Source: Labyrinthula sp. Ha
Lineage: Eukaryota; Sar; Bigyra; Labyrinthulida; Labyrinthulaceae
Assembly (NCBI GenBank): GCA_015227615.1
Contig: JAALGZ010000039.1
Span: 186,001-250,000 of the forward strand
DNA length: 64,000 bases
Direction of reading: 5' to 3'
A model generated the notes under the pieces. That model was not told the origin of the DNA. It was given only the letters and a program-made list of their open reading frames with translations, and searched no databases. Within the stretch, counting starts at the first letter, position 1, and every line of letters begins with the position of its first letter. The position numbers and the translations under genes were made by a program. Positions 9,620 to 20,660 of the stretch are shown here, one piece after another.

Positions 9620-11638
9620 ACTTATATGTTTTGCTAACGATCCCTAGAGCAACTGTGACACCACGAGAAAGTAGGATAACACTTCCTTCTTCTAAGAACT
9701 CTGACCTCTGCATAAACCTTAACTTCACCAGTTGGTTTCCGTTCTCTAAGTCTCTTCTATTAATGACAAATACTGTCTGTTTGATAGCGTTGACATAAGC
9801 CATGAAATTCCAATTTTCCTGCACCTTCAGTTCACTCAAACCTAAATCAAGAATACTTTTTCTTGCGTACTTCAACTCCACCTCGAACTCTCTCACGACA
9901 GTGAAGGTCGTACCTTTTAAACCCTTTACCACAACAGCACCTTTTCTAATAATTCTTTTTAAGACATCATACTTAAGTTTCTCAACTTTCTCTCCAATCG
10001 CATGATATTTATGCACACTTGTTTCTCCATCTTCATCATCAGAGTATTCATTAAATTGACCTAAATTTGCTGTGTACAACGAGGAAACTAAAGAGGCGGT
10101 GGAAAAATCATTCACAATGGATAAAATATCTTTAGTTTCTTGTGGTAAATGATTCTGCAACAATACATTCTTATACGATCGCGAATACTTTCTTCTCGCT
10201 GAAGTCTTTGAAGGCAGTTCAAACGCCAAGCACGCAGATTTTCCTGCTGATGCTTCTGAAACTCTTAGTCCCTCCGCTGTCAGAATATTTCCTACTATCA
10301 AGGAATCGTATTGAGCGTTAGAATTGGGCCCAACTTTAACTAAATCTCCGACGTTGAAACTTCCTGATTCGCAAACTCCACCAGCAACCACCATTCGATC
10401 CCCAAGATTGAACGCCTCGCGTAAATGTAGAATGGATGAAGATGAAGACACGACTTCTGCTGCATCTAGCTTACCAAGAAAACTTCTTAATTCCTACATT
10501 TAAAAAAGAAATTAGAACATACGTCTATAGTGGCAAAATGTTCATTTTCAAGTGAAGACGTCAGAAAAACTGGGATTCTTTCATTTGAAATTTCTGGCTG
10601 TTTTGATTCACATGCATTACTCCAAAAAAAACAAAACTCTATAGAAGGTTTGAATCCAGACAAGATAGTGAGAAAACGAAGACCTTGCTCAAATTTCAGC
10701 AAAATTTGTTCAGTAAAATTAATTTGGTCCATCTTCGTCACAACAAAAAAGACACTTTTGTTCATAATTCTTATTATAGAAAGTAAATTTGTATTCATGG
10801 GTTCAGCCAAGAAATTTACAAAACTACTGCTTGCAAGATTCAAAACTTCATTTGCAGCAATGCAATACATGCAATAATGAGGTTCATAACTAATTATTCC
10901 CTTATTTGTTGACTTTATATATTTTATGTCACCTGCCACGTCAACTAAACAAACAACTTTTTCGCTAGGAATAAAAGTCTGCTCTAGACTTTTTTGGGAA
11001 GAATAATCAAATCCATTCGAAGAGAGAGAGTCAGAGTCATAATCAAATAAAACAGATTTAGATATTTCTCTTTGCTTACTGAGTTTTGGTCTCAAATTGG
11101 AATCAAAATATAGAGGAACAGGGGTAACACATGATGTGTGTCCATTATCTAACTCATGTTTATGTTTTAGAATATGGGTCCTTGAAAACCCTGTTCCGTT
11201 ATCAGGCAGATTAAGTGATAATGCACTTACAAGTGTAGTTTTTCCGCAAGATGTCCCAAGTATGATAACTCTGACCTCTTCTGGAATATCAGATGTGGCA
11301 TCTCGACGAATCGTCACGTGAGCATACTTTTTTGAGCTTAAAACTTGAGGATCGATGGGAAATAGCTTCGTATTAACAATTCCAGCTTTTACTGCCTTGG
11401 CCATTTTATGCAGTGTTTTCAAACTTTTTTCCATGTTCACTTTGTCTATTCCAATTTTCTTTCCATTGTCTTCAACTCCAAGGAAATAATAGCACTTACC
11501 TTGACCCTCTTTTATTCGCCATTTTAATTGCGAAACGAGTTTGATAAATCTGTCTGGTCGGTCATCTGATAACTTTCTCTTGTATTCGACGTTTCCTTCT
11601 TCACATTCAGGAGGCAAAGAAGTTATTTCAAGATTCAT
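9609..11638 (-). CDS. GTPBP1/GTPBP2-like translational GTPase, one 29-nt intron
   Basis: Exons run 11638-10523 and 10493-9609, 666 residues when spliced, close to human GTPBP1 (about 670). The N-terminus has the family block LPPECEEGNVEYKRKL with LKWRIKEGQGKCYYFLGVED. The G domain follows, with a P-loop at 128-134 (GTSCGKT), a G3 equivalent DVAGD (233-237) and TKMD (301-304). The second exon holds the beta-barrel domains II and III. The family belongs to the EF-Tu/eRF3 superfamily and is tied to ribosome rescue and mRNA turnover. Two oddities: the P-loop is one residue shorter than the usual GxxxxGK[ST], and the catalytic His of the DxxGH motif is Asp. A Ser-rich insert of about 40 residues lies before G3. 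The start at 11638 fits the family N-terminus. The 3' end overlaps HisRS. Confidence 0.9.
10494..10522 (-). other. Spliceosomal intron, 29 nt, in the GTPBP-like gene
   Basis: The minus strand reads GTATGT at the donor and ATGTAG at the acceptor, with TTCTAAT just inside that could act as branch site. Removing it joins the codons for HFATID to ELRSFLGKL in phase 0, restoring the G5-to-domain II linker seen in GTPBP1 proteins. Left in, the frame stops within the intron. Confidence 0.88.
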
Positions 11639-12230
11639 TTCAACAGAATAACTTTCATTGAATTTTCTTTTAAATCACAGTATGGCATTACCAAAAATAT
11701 ATGACTAAGTAATCACTAATAGATAAGACGAACAAAGAATAGAAGTATGTTTGAAATCTTGCAGCTGATGAAATGTACTAATAAATTTACTTTGTTCGCA
11801 TTTAATTTTTAGGTGATATATTTTGTCTTTGACTCAGTAAAAAAAATAATTACCTGTTTTTAGACAGAAGGCAGTACTCAAACTTTGGATGTGGAACAAA
11901 GCAATCGAAGACGAGATGTTTTTAAAAAGCCAAAAAATACAATAGTTTCCATTTTGTACCTGGAGAAATAATTATTGGTACTTAATGTTATTTACATAGC
12001 TATGGCGAGCAACTTGTAGCTCGAAATTGACCGTTCCGATTAAGTAAAGCCTAGACACAACGCCTCAGACTGTCTCTACTAAAGACAATCAAAAGAATAT
12101 GCAGAAGAAATATAGTTTCTTCCTAATTTTAAGATTTGTACTTGGCCGCTAATGATCAAGGTATTTGCTTCAATAGAGTTTTGGTCAATAGATCTTTATT
12201 TATTAAACCCAAGTCTTACAAGAATATTCC
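11639..12230. other. Intergenic, no feature recognised
   Basis: AT-rich spacer between the divergently read upstream side of the GTPBP-like gene and the 3' end of the small membrane-protein gene. It should contain the GTPBP promoter, but no motif stands out. Confidence 0.4.
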
Positions 12231-12512
12231 TTAAGGGAGGTATTCAAAGAAATCGTCATTAATATCTTCAATCGTCTCCAAAGTTCTTAAATAGATTATA
12301 ACTCCAACAATTGTGCTGATTAAGAAAAAGCAGCAGCAGATGATCCCAATCAACGCACATCCTCCAATCACGGTACCTCCAATTACTACCCCAGCCTTGT
12401 TAGTAGTTGCCGGTACTTGAACATAAACTGGTCCTTGTGGCTGTTGCTGAACTAAACCTTCACCTGGAGAAATAGGAACGACCTCTGCTTCTGGTTCTGT
12501 CTTCTTTTCCAT
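12231..12512 (-). CDS. Small Pro/Gln-rich single-span membrane protein (family member 1)
   Basis: This gene encodes 93 residues from an ATG at 12512. Residues 1-39 are hydrophilic and rich in Pro, Gln, Glu and Val (QQQPQGPVYVQVP). Residues 41-75 form one long glycine- and cysteine-containing hydrophobic helix with a CCC cluster (59-61), ending IIYLR. The tail is short and acidic (EDINDDFFEYLP). There is no signal peptide. The layout is that of a tail-anchored or type III protein. The stretch KAG...GG...CCCF...R and acidic tail match the protein at 34940-35293, so the two look like paralogues. The layout also recalls CYSTM proteins of plants and fungi, which have a Pro/Gln-rich N-terminus and a Cys-rich terminal span, but homology to them is not shown. 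A motif cluster lies 200-360 bp upstream. Function unknown. Confidence 0.72.
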   Translation of the reverse strand: MEKKTEPEAEVVPISPGEGLVQQQPQGPVYVQVPATTNKAGVVIGGTVIGGCALIGIICCCFFLISTIVGVIIYLRTLETIEDINDDFFEYLP

Positions 12513-12656
12513 TTAGTATTTAAGTTTGAATAGTTCAAAAATCAAATCATGACGCAGTATTGACACTGGGTTTAAAGCAAATAAGCCCGGTCTCTATTTG
12601 GCAAGGTTATCTCTAACTATGCTTTATTTTATACACATATTCAGCAAAACTAGAAG

Positions 12657-12661
<5 letters not shown>

Positions 12662-12695
<34 letters not shown>
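12662..12695. repeat. TA dinucleotide microsatellite
   Basis: An uninterrupted TA run of about 34 bp. Shorter TA tracts lie near 21824, 23978, 30569 and 34390. Confidence 0.95.
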
Positions 12696-12696
<1 letters not shown>

Positions 12697-12699
12697 CCA

Positions 12700-12900
12700 T
12701 GTGTTTGTAGTCTGTAGAAGCCGGTTCCGGGCTGTTTTAGACGGTCTGTTCTTAATATATTGGTAAAATATATTACTGAGACGGGACAGTTTTCTCTCGT
12801 ATTTTCAATTTACATGAAACACGTTACATACTTTGTTGTTTTATGAGACGGGATTTGTTCCATTAAAATATATCTCGCGCTAGTGTGTACATTGAGAGAT
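12700..12900. promoter_or_regulatory. Candidate upstream element: GAGACGGGA / TCTCG / TGTTCT motif cluster
   Basis: Within about 200 bp there are GGGCTGTTTTA, GGTCTGTTCT, GAGACGGGACAG, TCTCTCG, GAGACGGGATTTG and ATCTCGCG. These are unusual in such AT-rich surroundings. The cluster is 200-360 bp upstream of the 12231-12512 gene (minus strand). Similar words recur upstream of three other minus-strand genes. Confidence 0.35.
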
Positions 12901-13980
12901 TATACACTTGTAGTTTCGACAAAAATAGTAACTCGGAAGCATTGGAATAGTTTGAATATTTAACTTATATCAGCTTTTCTCGCAAACAAAATATATGGCT
13001 AAATGGAAAGATATAGTTAAATTAGCCCGGTTTATAAGAATTGTTATCGTGTATCCCTATTCTTACACTAAAAGGCAATTTGTTGCTTCATTGGGTTAAT
13101 AATAGTACATGTTAGAGATTAATTACAGATTAAAGGAGAATTTAAAACTTTTTGAATTACATAGAGCCTAAGAATGAAATCTTTACACTTTGCAATCCCT
13201 GTTTCTTTGTCCAAAAGTTTGAAGACTAGCAAATGATGTTTCTTGATTGGTTGCTTGTTGGTTTAGCCTTTTGTTTTAATCCTGGCAACCATACAAGATA
13301 GACTTATTAACTACTAAGTACTTCATTGGTTAAAATCTTTCAAAAAAGAATAAAGTAATGAAATTACACCTTCCGTTTTGGGGTATCACTTCTAATCAAA
13401 GCGCGGCTCGATGACCGTGGACATTGGATTATCGAGGCAAAACCGCTAAATAAAGTTTGGTAGATATTTTTACCTTATCCTATTAAATATGTTTTTTAGA
13501 ATGTTCTTTACACTGTTTAAACCTAAAGTTAACTATGTTTCCATGAGACATTATGGAGTGAGAAGCTACTGCTACATGTAATAAGAAAGCTGCAGACGCA
13601 ATTCTCAGGTGGTACCCAGGGTACAACTTTCAAGTTAAGTTCCTGATAATCTAAATATTATTTTTTCCAGTATGAATTATGTGTTGATTATTTTTGAGCT
13701 TATGTAAAAAAGCTACTCAAAAACGTTATTGTACTTAGGGTGTCACCTGGCATTGTTACATTAATCCAAAAAAAGAGAAACCCAGGCTGGAATAAAAGTT
13801 TGATTTGGAGCTTTGATTAAATAATTTATTTCAGATTATTGACAAAAAATGCAATCTGCAAAATTAAAAAAGAAGAATGCTATATAATAATTGATTTGAG
13901 CTATGACTTCCAGCAGTAGCACCAACATTTCTTAATATACAAAAAGACTTCAAGCTTCTAAGTATCCTTCGGTAACAGCT

Positions 13981-14019
13981 TGTAGAGGGAGCTTGTAGAG
14001 GGAGCTTGTAGAGGGAGCT
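13981..14019. repeat. 13-bp tandem repeat, three perfect copies
   Basis: The unit TGTAGAGGGAGCT is repeated three times without change, preceded by a partial AGCT. The perfect identity suggests recent expansion. It is purine-rich on this strand. Confidence 0.95.
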
Positions 14020-16099
14020 GTTAATTGAGTTAATATGTGTTATTTAATTTACTAGAGCTCAAGATAAAGACAGCGGTTTGAAGTCTCAGCGTATACACCT
14101 TCCAGTTTTATTTTCATAAATTAAGAATTTGTTATCTCTGAAAAAAAATATTACTCTAGTGCTCAGAAAGTAGAACATATTGCCGTCCATTATAACTATT
14201 ATTTAAAGAACAACATTTTTTTATTCAAAAAGGGAATTTTTCAAACAGAACTTATAAGTACATGCATCTGTTTGATGTTAATTTATGAGGTTACTTTATT
14301 GAGTGTTTCATTCGGAAAGGTAGGGAAAGTGCCTTGGAATGAGTGTTTAGCACTGTGTGCTGAATATAATATTGCTCAATGAATAAAAATTATGTAAAAA
14401 TATCTGAAGAATAACGAGCACTTAGAGAAAATACGAAATAAAATATTTTAACAGAGTTAACGAAAAATATGGATATAACACAATATTTAACAACTTTCCC
14501 CATAGTAAGGTGCAACACAGGATGCTTACTAAAATCGGGTAAACTTCTTTTGAACATCAGCTTTGAAACAAAGTTCAGGGAGAAGTTATATTCTTAAAAA
14601 TTAAGGGAAATGGACTAATGATGCTAATGAATTGGTCGTTCAATATATACCACCCCCCCTTTTTTTTCTATAAATCACTCCTTAGAATACATCAGATAAA
14701 TCCTAAAGGTCCCGGAATACAATAAGGTATTTGCAGATATTTTACGTCTACTGAAGTATCTACTGGAAGATAATAACATCAACTATATTACTCACCCGGC
14801 GTAAAGGATAAAGAAAACGGGATCAAGGACATTATAAATGGAATATAACCTTATGAAGCTATGGCAGGGAAAGTGTAGAGATTTAGTAGCAACATAGAAG
14901 GGCTTGGTAAAATACTGAATATTATCGCAGTAGTCGCTACTGTAATAGAAATGTCTCCATTTTCCATACACCTCAATGAAACAAAATATATACATTCCAA
15001 AGAACTGAAGCTTATCGTAGTTTTCTATTAAAAATTGGACAAAAATTACGTATAACAAAAAAAATGAATTTAAGCTGCACGAACATAGACATATGAAGAA
15101 CATATAACAAGAAGAGTCGCCAACATAGCATGTGTTGTCCAAACGTCCGTAACTGGATACACTGCTTAAACTGTAATGATTATGAGTATTTTACAAGAAC
15201 TTATATGTTTTCTAGGTTTTTGGCAATCTAGCGTCTGGGAAACAATGAAAAAAAGGTAGCGTAAATAAGAAATTATTGACTATCTTCGCAAAATAACTTG
15301 TTGAAACGGGATAAACTATCCTATGTAAGATATAGTATGATAGTATAGTGATGTGTTTACGAAGTTACAAAGAATAACTGAACCGGTTTAAGAAATATGT
15401 TTGAAGAAAATGAGAATGTCGATTGTGAGCTTGCTATGTTTCAAGTGCAATAAATCGGAAATAAAAACTTCAGTGCCCGAACAATTTCTTTCCACCATTT
15501 GTGATAAGTAAAAACATGGAACATATACAAGTAAAAATAAGGACAAAAACAAGTCATTAAAGAACGATTAATAATGATTTTAAACTGCATTTGTATAAAT
15601 GTTTCATGATATCAGTTTTACGATTTACAACTTTCAATAACTGCTAGCTAGCCGCATTAATTCAAGATTGAACTCAGGTGCAATCCACTACGTTTGTGGA
15701 GAGCAGCACCTGATTTATTTTGCAAATTCAATTAAACTTGCAATATCAAAATATGTGGGCGAAACGGGAGGAAATGTGTATAAAAGTGATAAGAAATTAA
15801 TTTTTTCTAATGGTTCTGAACAATGGTAATAAAATTATTTTAAACGAAGTCTATGTGCTCAAATAACTAAAGGTATTATTGATATGCTCGACAGTTTCGC
15901 TTTAAGAAGGACCCACGCTAACAGAAAGAAACGAAGAATTCGGTATTTTAAAGAATAAAAGTTAATTTATAAAACAAGGAAAAAACGGAAAATAATTCAT
16001 TCTTACTTTATTTTAGACAAAAAGAAATAAAGCAACAATACAAATTGCTACAGAGAGTTAAGACAAAAAATCAAAGGAGAATATATAAATGGTAAATAA

Positions 16100-18830
16100 T
16101 GATTCAGGTAAGATATTGTTGCTTTTTACCATCAGTTTGATCATCTAAGAAAAAAGACATTTAAAAAATGATTAGAATAATATGATATTCAATTTAAAAA
16201 GGAAGATCTAGAGAAGTTACATTATATAACATGCGATACAAAAAAAATATGAAATAAAACGATACTTAAGAAAATAAATGCAACTTGTTTCACGACTAGT
16301 CCCGGCACTATGTTTGCACTGGATAAAACTCATATATTTGCTAAATGAAGAGTTTATAATTTAGGTTTTCCACTTACGATAGATGTTGGAAGCAACTTTA
16401 GATATATGATTTGTTATAAAAATAAGTCGGATTTGCGTCGGAAACTATATCATTTATTAAAAAGTTTCAAAAGTTATCTGGTATTTCGATTAATTCAACG
16501 CATTCAGACCAAGGCACAGGACGGTTTATTAAATTTACAATTCAATTTTGCGAAGATCCTGGCAAAGCGTTTGCTACATTCTCTGAGTATTTGCCTCTGA
16601 ATAACGGAGCACAGAGAGATCAAACAAATACATTCTATCAGAGACGAGACCTTTATTAAATAAAGTTGATATTGAAAAGGTTTTATCGGGATTTTGCTGT
16701 GCATTACAGTGTATATTAGTTGAATCGAATAATAGAAGAATAAAATTAAATTTCTGCCAATGAAAGATATTTTCTTAGAAAACCAATTTTTAAGAGAGTG
16801 TATATTTTTGGATGTTTAGGGGTTTCTTTCATGACAGTTGAAAACAAATTTGATAGCAAAGGTAAGTTTGGGTAATTCATGGGCTATGATTACGTTATGT
16901 ATATGGCTTTAATAGTAGATAAAACGAGGGAAATTTATTTAAGATTAGAAATTTTCTTGTGTGAAATAATATGGAAAATATGTTTTAAAGTGCATATAAT
17001 AGCAGATTTTCTAAAAATGTATTTATTTCTCCTGAATTGAAATATATGAGTATTAGACCTATTACTGTTCATACTGTATTACTATCAGAAATGAAAGAGA
17101 ATGATAGATCTGAGAACATTCTAGTTAAAAGAAGTAATAGACTTGAAAAACAGCCGAGAAGACTGATATATATATGCTTTAGTTACGGTCTCTGATAATA
17201 TATTTTTGTTCGAAGGTATGGTTTTTTTTGTTTGAATTTTCGAAACTTAATGATTTTGCAGTTGTATTAATAGCAAAGGATTTCCCTTCACCGAGAAATT
17301 TTCATAAAATTAAGGATAAATCGAAGGCAGATGGTTTGTATGAAGCTTCCAATAAGGAATTAGATAAAATGTATAACATTGTAAAGATGAGCATGGTAAA
17401 CAAGTCGGAAATCGATAATCACGAAAAAAATAATTCGGATTGCTGAGTTATTTTGTAAAAGATATGACCAAATTAGGAAGAAAAGTACTCTGAATTGAAG
17501 GTTTGTTGCTAGACATGATTTACAAGCTGGTTAATTAAAGCTCTTTTCATGTAAAAGTACTTCAGAATTAATTAGGTCATTTATTTCTAATGTAGCAAAA
17601 GAGAAGTGTTTATGGAGCCAAATGAATATAGGAAATCCGTTTTGAATGCAAAGCTGGATACAGAATATTACTACTATTACAACGAAGATTAAAAGTAAAG
17701 CATTTCAAATAGATTTGGAAAAGTAGTCAAATAATTTATGAATTAAAAGATATGGTATTTTTCTGACACAACCAAATAAAAAAGAAACTTAGAGTACCTG
17801 GATTTAATGTTAATCAGAAAAAAACTTTTATTAAGCATCATCAAAAGGGAATTATATGTTTAATTTATATTGATGATATTTTAATTTCAGGAACAAGAGA
17901 AAAGAATTAAAAATGAATTATTTAACTTTTAAGCTCTTTGTATAAAGTAAACCAACATTTTTAAGTCTATAACTATGCGGTTCTAAGATTATTCAGGATG
18001 AAGAATCTATTTGTTCAAGTGCGAAGAATTATATTTTGAAATTGAGTGAAGCCTTTGAAATATTTCAAGATAGACAAAAAATTCCCCATACAGTCAACGA
18101 ATGGGGAGATAAAGAAATAGAAAGTAAATTCTTAGAATACAAGAAGCGCCAGTCTATTATTGGAACTTCAACATATATCAACAGGGTATATAGACTCGAT
18201 ATCACGTTTCGAGTTGGCATGCTGGTACAGTGTGCAAAAATCCGGCGAAATTCAATTTTAATGAAGCAAAGAAAGTATCTAAATACAGACTAGGGACAAG
18301 AGATATGGGATTATGATACAAAAAAAGAAAAAATACGATGAATGTGCCAATGTTTTGTGATGCTTCCTATGGAATGTTGAGAATTAGATGTACTATGTCT
18401 AGTTACACCATTGGAATCGATAATTAAGTCGTTTCATATAAAAGTAAGAAACAAGAGATAGTAGCTAGAATTTCAACTGAAGATCAAGTTGTATCATGTT
18501 CGCTAGCGTTGAAGTAACCGAAATATTTGAAGATTAATTTGAAAAATTTTGATTTAGAAATTAACAAGATGTTATTTTTAAATTAGAATCAGGGGGGTGG
18601 GGTTAAATAAATTAGGAATCAAGTCAGTTTTTAATTGAATTAATTAACTCGAAATAGAACATTATTATACTAAACAGATGATAATGGATGAAAAACGGGG
18701 AGTGAAGCATGTATCAAAAGAAAAAATTGAGACAGATGTATTTCCCAAACTTGTTACAAAAAATTGGTATACTGATAATAGGGATAAATGAATATTTAAA
18801 AAGGAAATGAAAACAAGATTAAATGACGGG
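16100..18830 (+). mobile_element. Old Ty1/copia fossil, same family as the 57.2-61.8 kb element
   Basis: Scattered short stretches on the plus strand line up in order with the whole-looking copia element on the other strand at 57179-61783. They include integrase (RYMICYKNKSDL against RFLYCYKKKSEI), the linker before reverse transcriptase (YEASNKELDKMYNIVKMSM against YDKELNKLINVGKMKL), reverse transcriptase, RNase H region (YKKRQSIIGTSTYINRVYR against RKYQSIVGSLTYIARVCR) and the C-terminus. It is heavily decayed, with many breaks throughout, and no LTRs were found. It is clearly much older than the 57 kb copy. Ends are approximate. Confidence 0.8.
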
Positions 18831-20500
18831 ATTGGTAAAATATGAAATAAAAGTAGAATGAGAAATAGAAGAAAATGGTGATTTTATGTTTCAAGTTGAA
18901 AAAAATTAGCCGTTTATCTTGTTTATAAACTGATAAACAGGTTTATTAAATAAGGAAGAAATCCTATAAATCTAATTCTAACAGGTCCTTAACAATTGAT
19001 TTAGATCTGGGAATAAAAGTAAACATTGACTAGAAAACTTAATTGATTGGGTTTAAATTCAGGTTAATATGTATTGGATAGAGAAGAGAAAAATAACAAT
19101 GAATAAAATGGAAAATAAAGATCAATGAGTTCAAAAAACGAAAATAATATAATAGAAAAAGGGTAAAAGTGAAACGGAATAATATAATGAATGAAAACAA
19201 GAATTACTGGTATCCGTGACAGTTTTGATATACCAATGCAAAAGTCGATAAATACGAATTCGCTTTGAGCAAACTTTGCCCACATTGCTGTGAGGAAAAA
19301 ATTAAGAGAAAATTAAAAGGAAATAATCTAAAATAACACTAGCAGTTTTTGGAATAAGTTACTATTGGCAGAATATTAGTCAATTACATTACCCAACACT
19401 TGAATCGTATACAACGGCGCTAGTGCTCCTATAATAAGGAAACTAATGGAAGAAGCTACGGTCCCATTAAAAGAAGTGGATCTAGGAGAGGTAGCACAGG
19501 GAATTTCAATATAATAGAGGAAGAGAACAGAATAAACCATTATATCTCTTAAATAAGATAAAGTCAAAGACGTGCATACATACTAGACAGCAATATCGAT
19601 CAAAAACTTTTACTCCGAACGAGGACTTACCAAACATAAATATGTCACAGACATATTAATTGAATAATTATACAGATACAAGCAAAAGCAAATGGCATTT
19701 AGTATTTAATTATTCTAAAAACGCTAACAAAAATTAAGCTGGTCATGGAAATTTTAGAAAACTCTTATTATTTTGCGAATAAATGATCATTTCGGCTTTT
19801 ATTTTCCTTCGAATCGAGTTTTAATGGCGACAACTTAATCTCAATCCATAACAAATTCATATCTTGTTGAGGCATTTTGATGTTGGTTGCTTAGAGTTTA
19901 TACTAGAAAGCCTTTACATTATAAAAATAATTTTCGTAACTGAATCATTTGGGTTAATATATTTTGATACAGTTGCAACTACAATAAGTGTCAACCCCAG
20001 TCATAAAAGTACTTGTATATTAGAGGTATGTATTTTAATTTCTAAACAATCCGTTGTCTCAATCTTAAATTCAAATATTTAAATACATTAGATAAAAGTT
20101 AGGAAGCAACATGCAAGACTGACCAATTTAACTTAGTGACTAAACACATCTTCTGGAAAATACTTTTTCGACATTCACATCGAAGAGTAAATATGAATGA
20201 TTTATTACTAATGAAATATCGCCAAAAATACAATATAAAACTATAACATTGTTAAAAAAGGAAATTAGTGATAATGTAGAAATTGTTTGTACTATCAAGA
20301 TGTTGGGATTTTCAACCGAATATGCAAAACGTGGTGATCAAAGTTAATATGGTATTCATTAATCCTTTGGTAATGAGAATTACCAAGAAGCGAATTAATA
20401 AGGTATCACTGCAAAATACGGTAACCTTAAATCGTTTTCACGTGAGACACTTTATTGTATATTCAAGAACTAGTTCCAAGGATTCCGTGAAGGGATAAAT
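18831..20500. other. Gene-poor interval, nothing recognised
   Basis: AT-rich DNA with no supported gene. Probably transposon-derived or neutral spacer. Confidence 0.4.
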
Positions 20501-20509
20501 ATAAACGAA

Positions 20510-20660
20510 TGCTGGGTAAGATTGTAATCCATAATAAAAGGTTTCGGCTAAGAATTGGTCCTTGTGATATTCTTTTCGGCATATTTCGAGGACATGTCTT
20601 TGATCTAATATCTGGAAGAAGAATCAGCACACATAGGTCATAGGAACCTTAAAACAATCA
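20510..20660 (+). mobile_element. Scrap of Ty3/gypsy integrase C-terminus (GPY/F-like)
   Basis: One frame reads FRLRIGPCDILFGIFRGHV, followed by FDLISGRRISTH. This resembles the GPY/F module after the integrase core, and in detail the stretch YEVKNVVSGKVLTVSKKSL of the gypsy element at 38-43 kb. The flanks are too decayed to name further domains. A fossil fragment, called on one short match. Confidence 0.4.

Larger units (their letters stand above)
12513..16100. other. Long gene-poor interval with simple repeats
   Basis: No gene is supported. It holds a TA microsatellite (about 12662-12695), a motif cluster (12700-12900), and three perfect copies of a 13-bp unit (13981-14019). The longest open stretch (14792-15142, minus strand, Cys/Phe/Tyr-rich) is of a length expected by chance in DNA this AT-rich. 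Confidence 0.5.

Noticed and set aside
14792-15142. 116-codon Cys/Phe/Tyr-rich minus-strand frame
   Set aside because: About one frame of this length is expected by chance in a window this AT-rich, and the composition follows base content. No neighbour or motif supports it.
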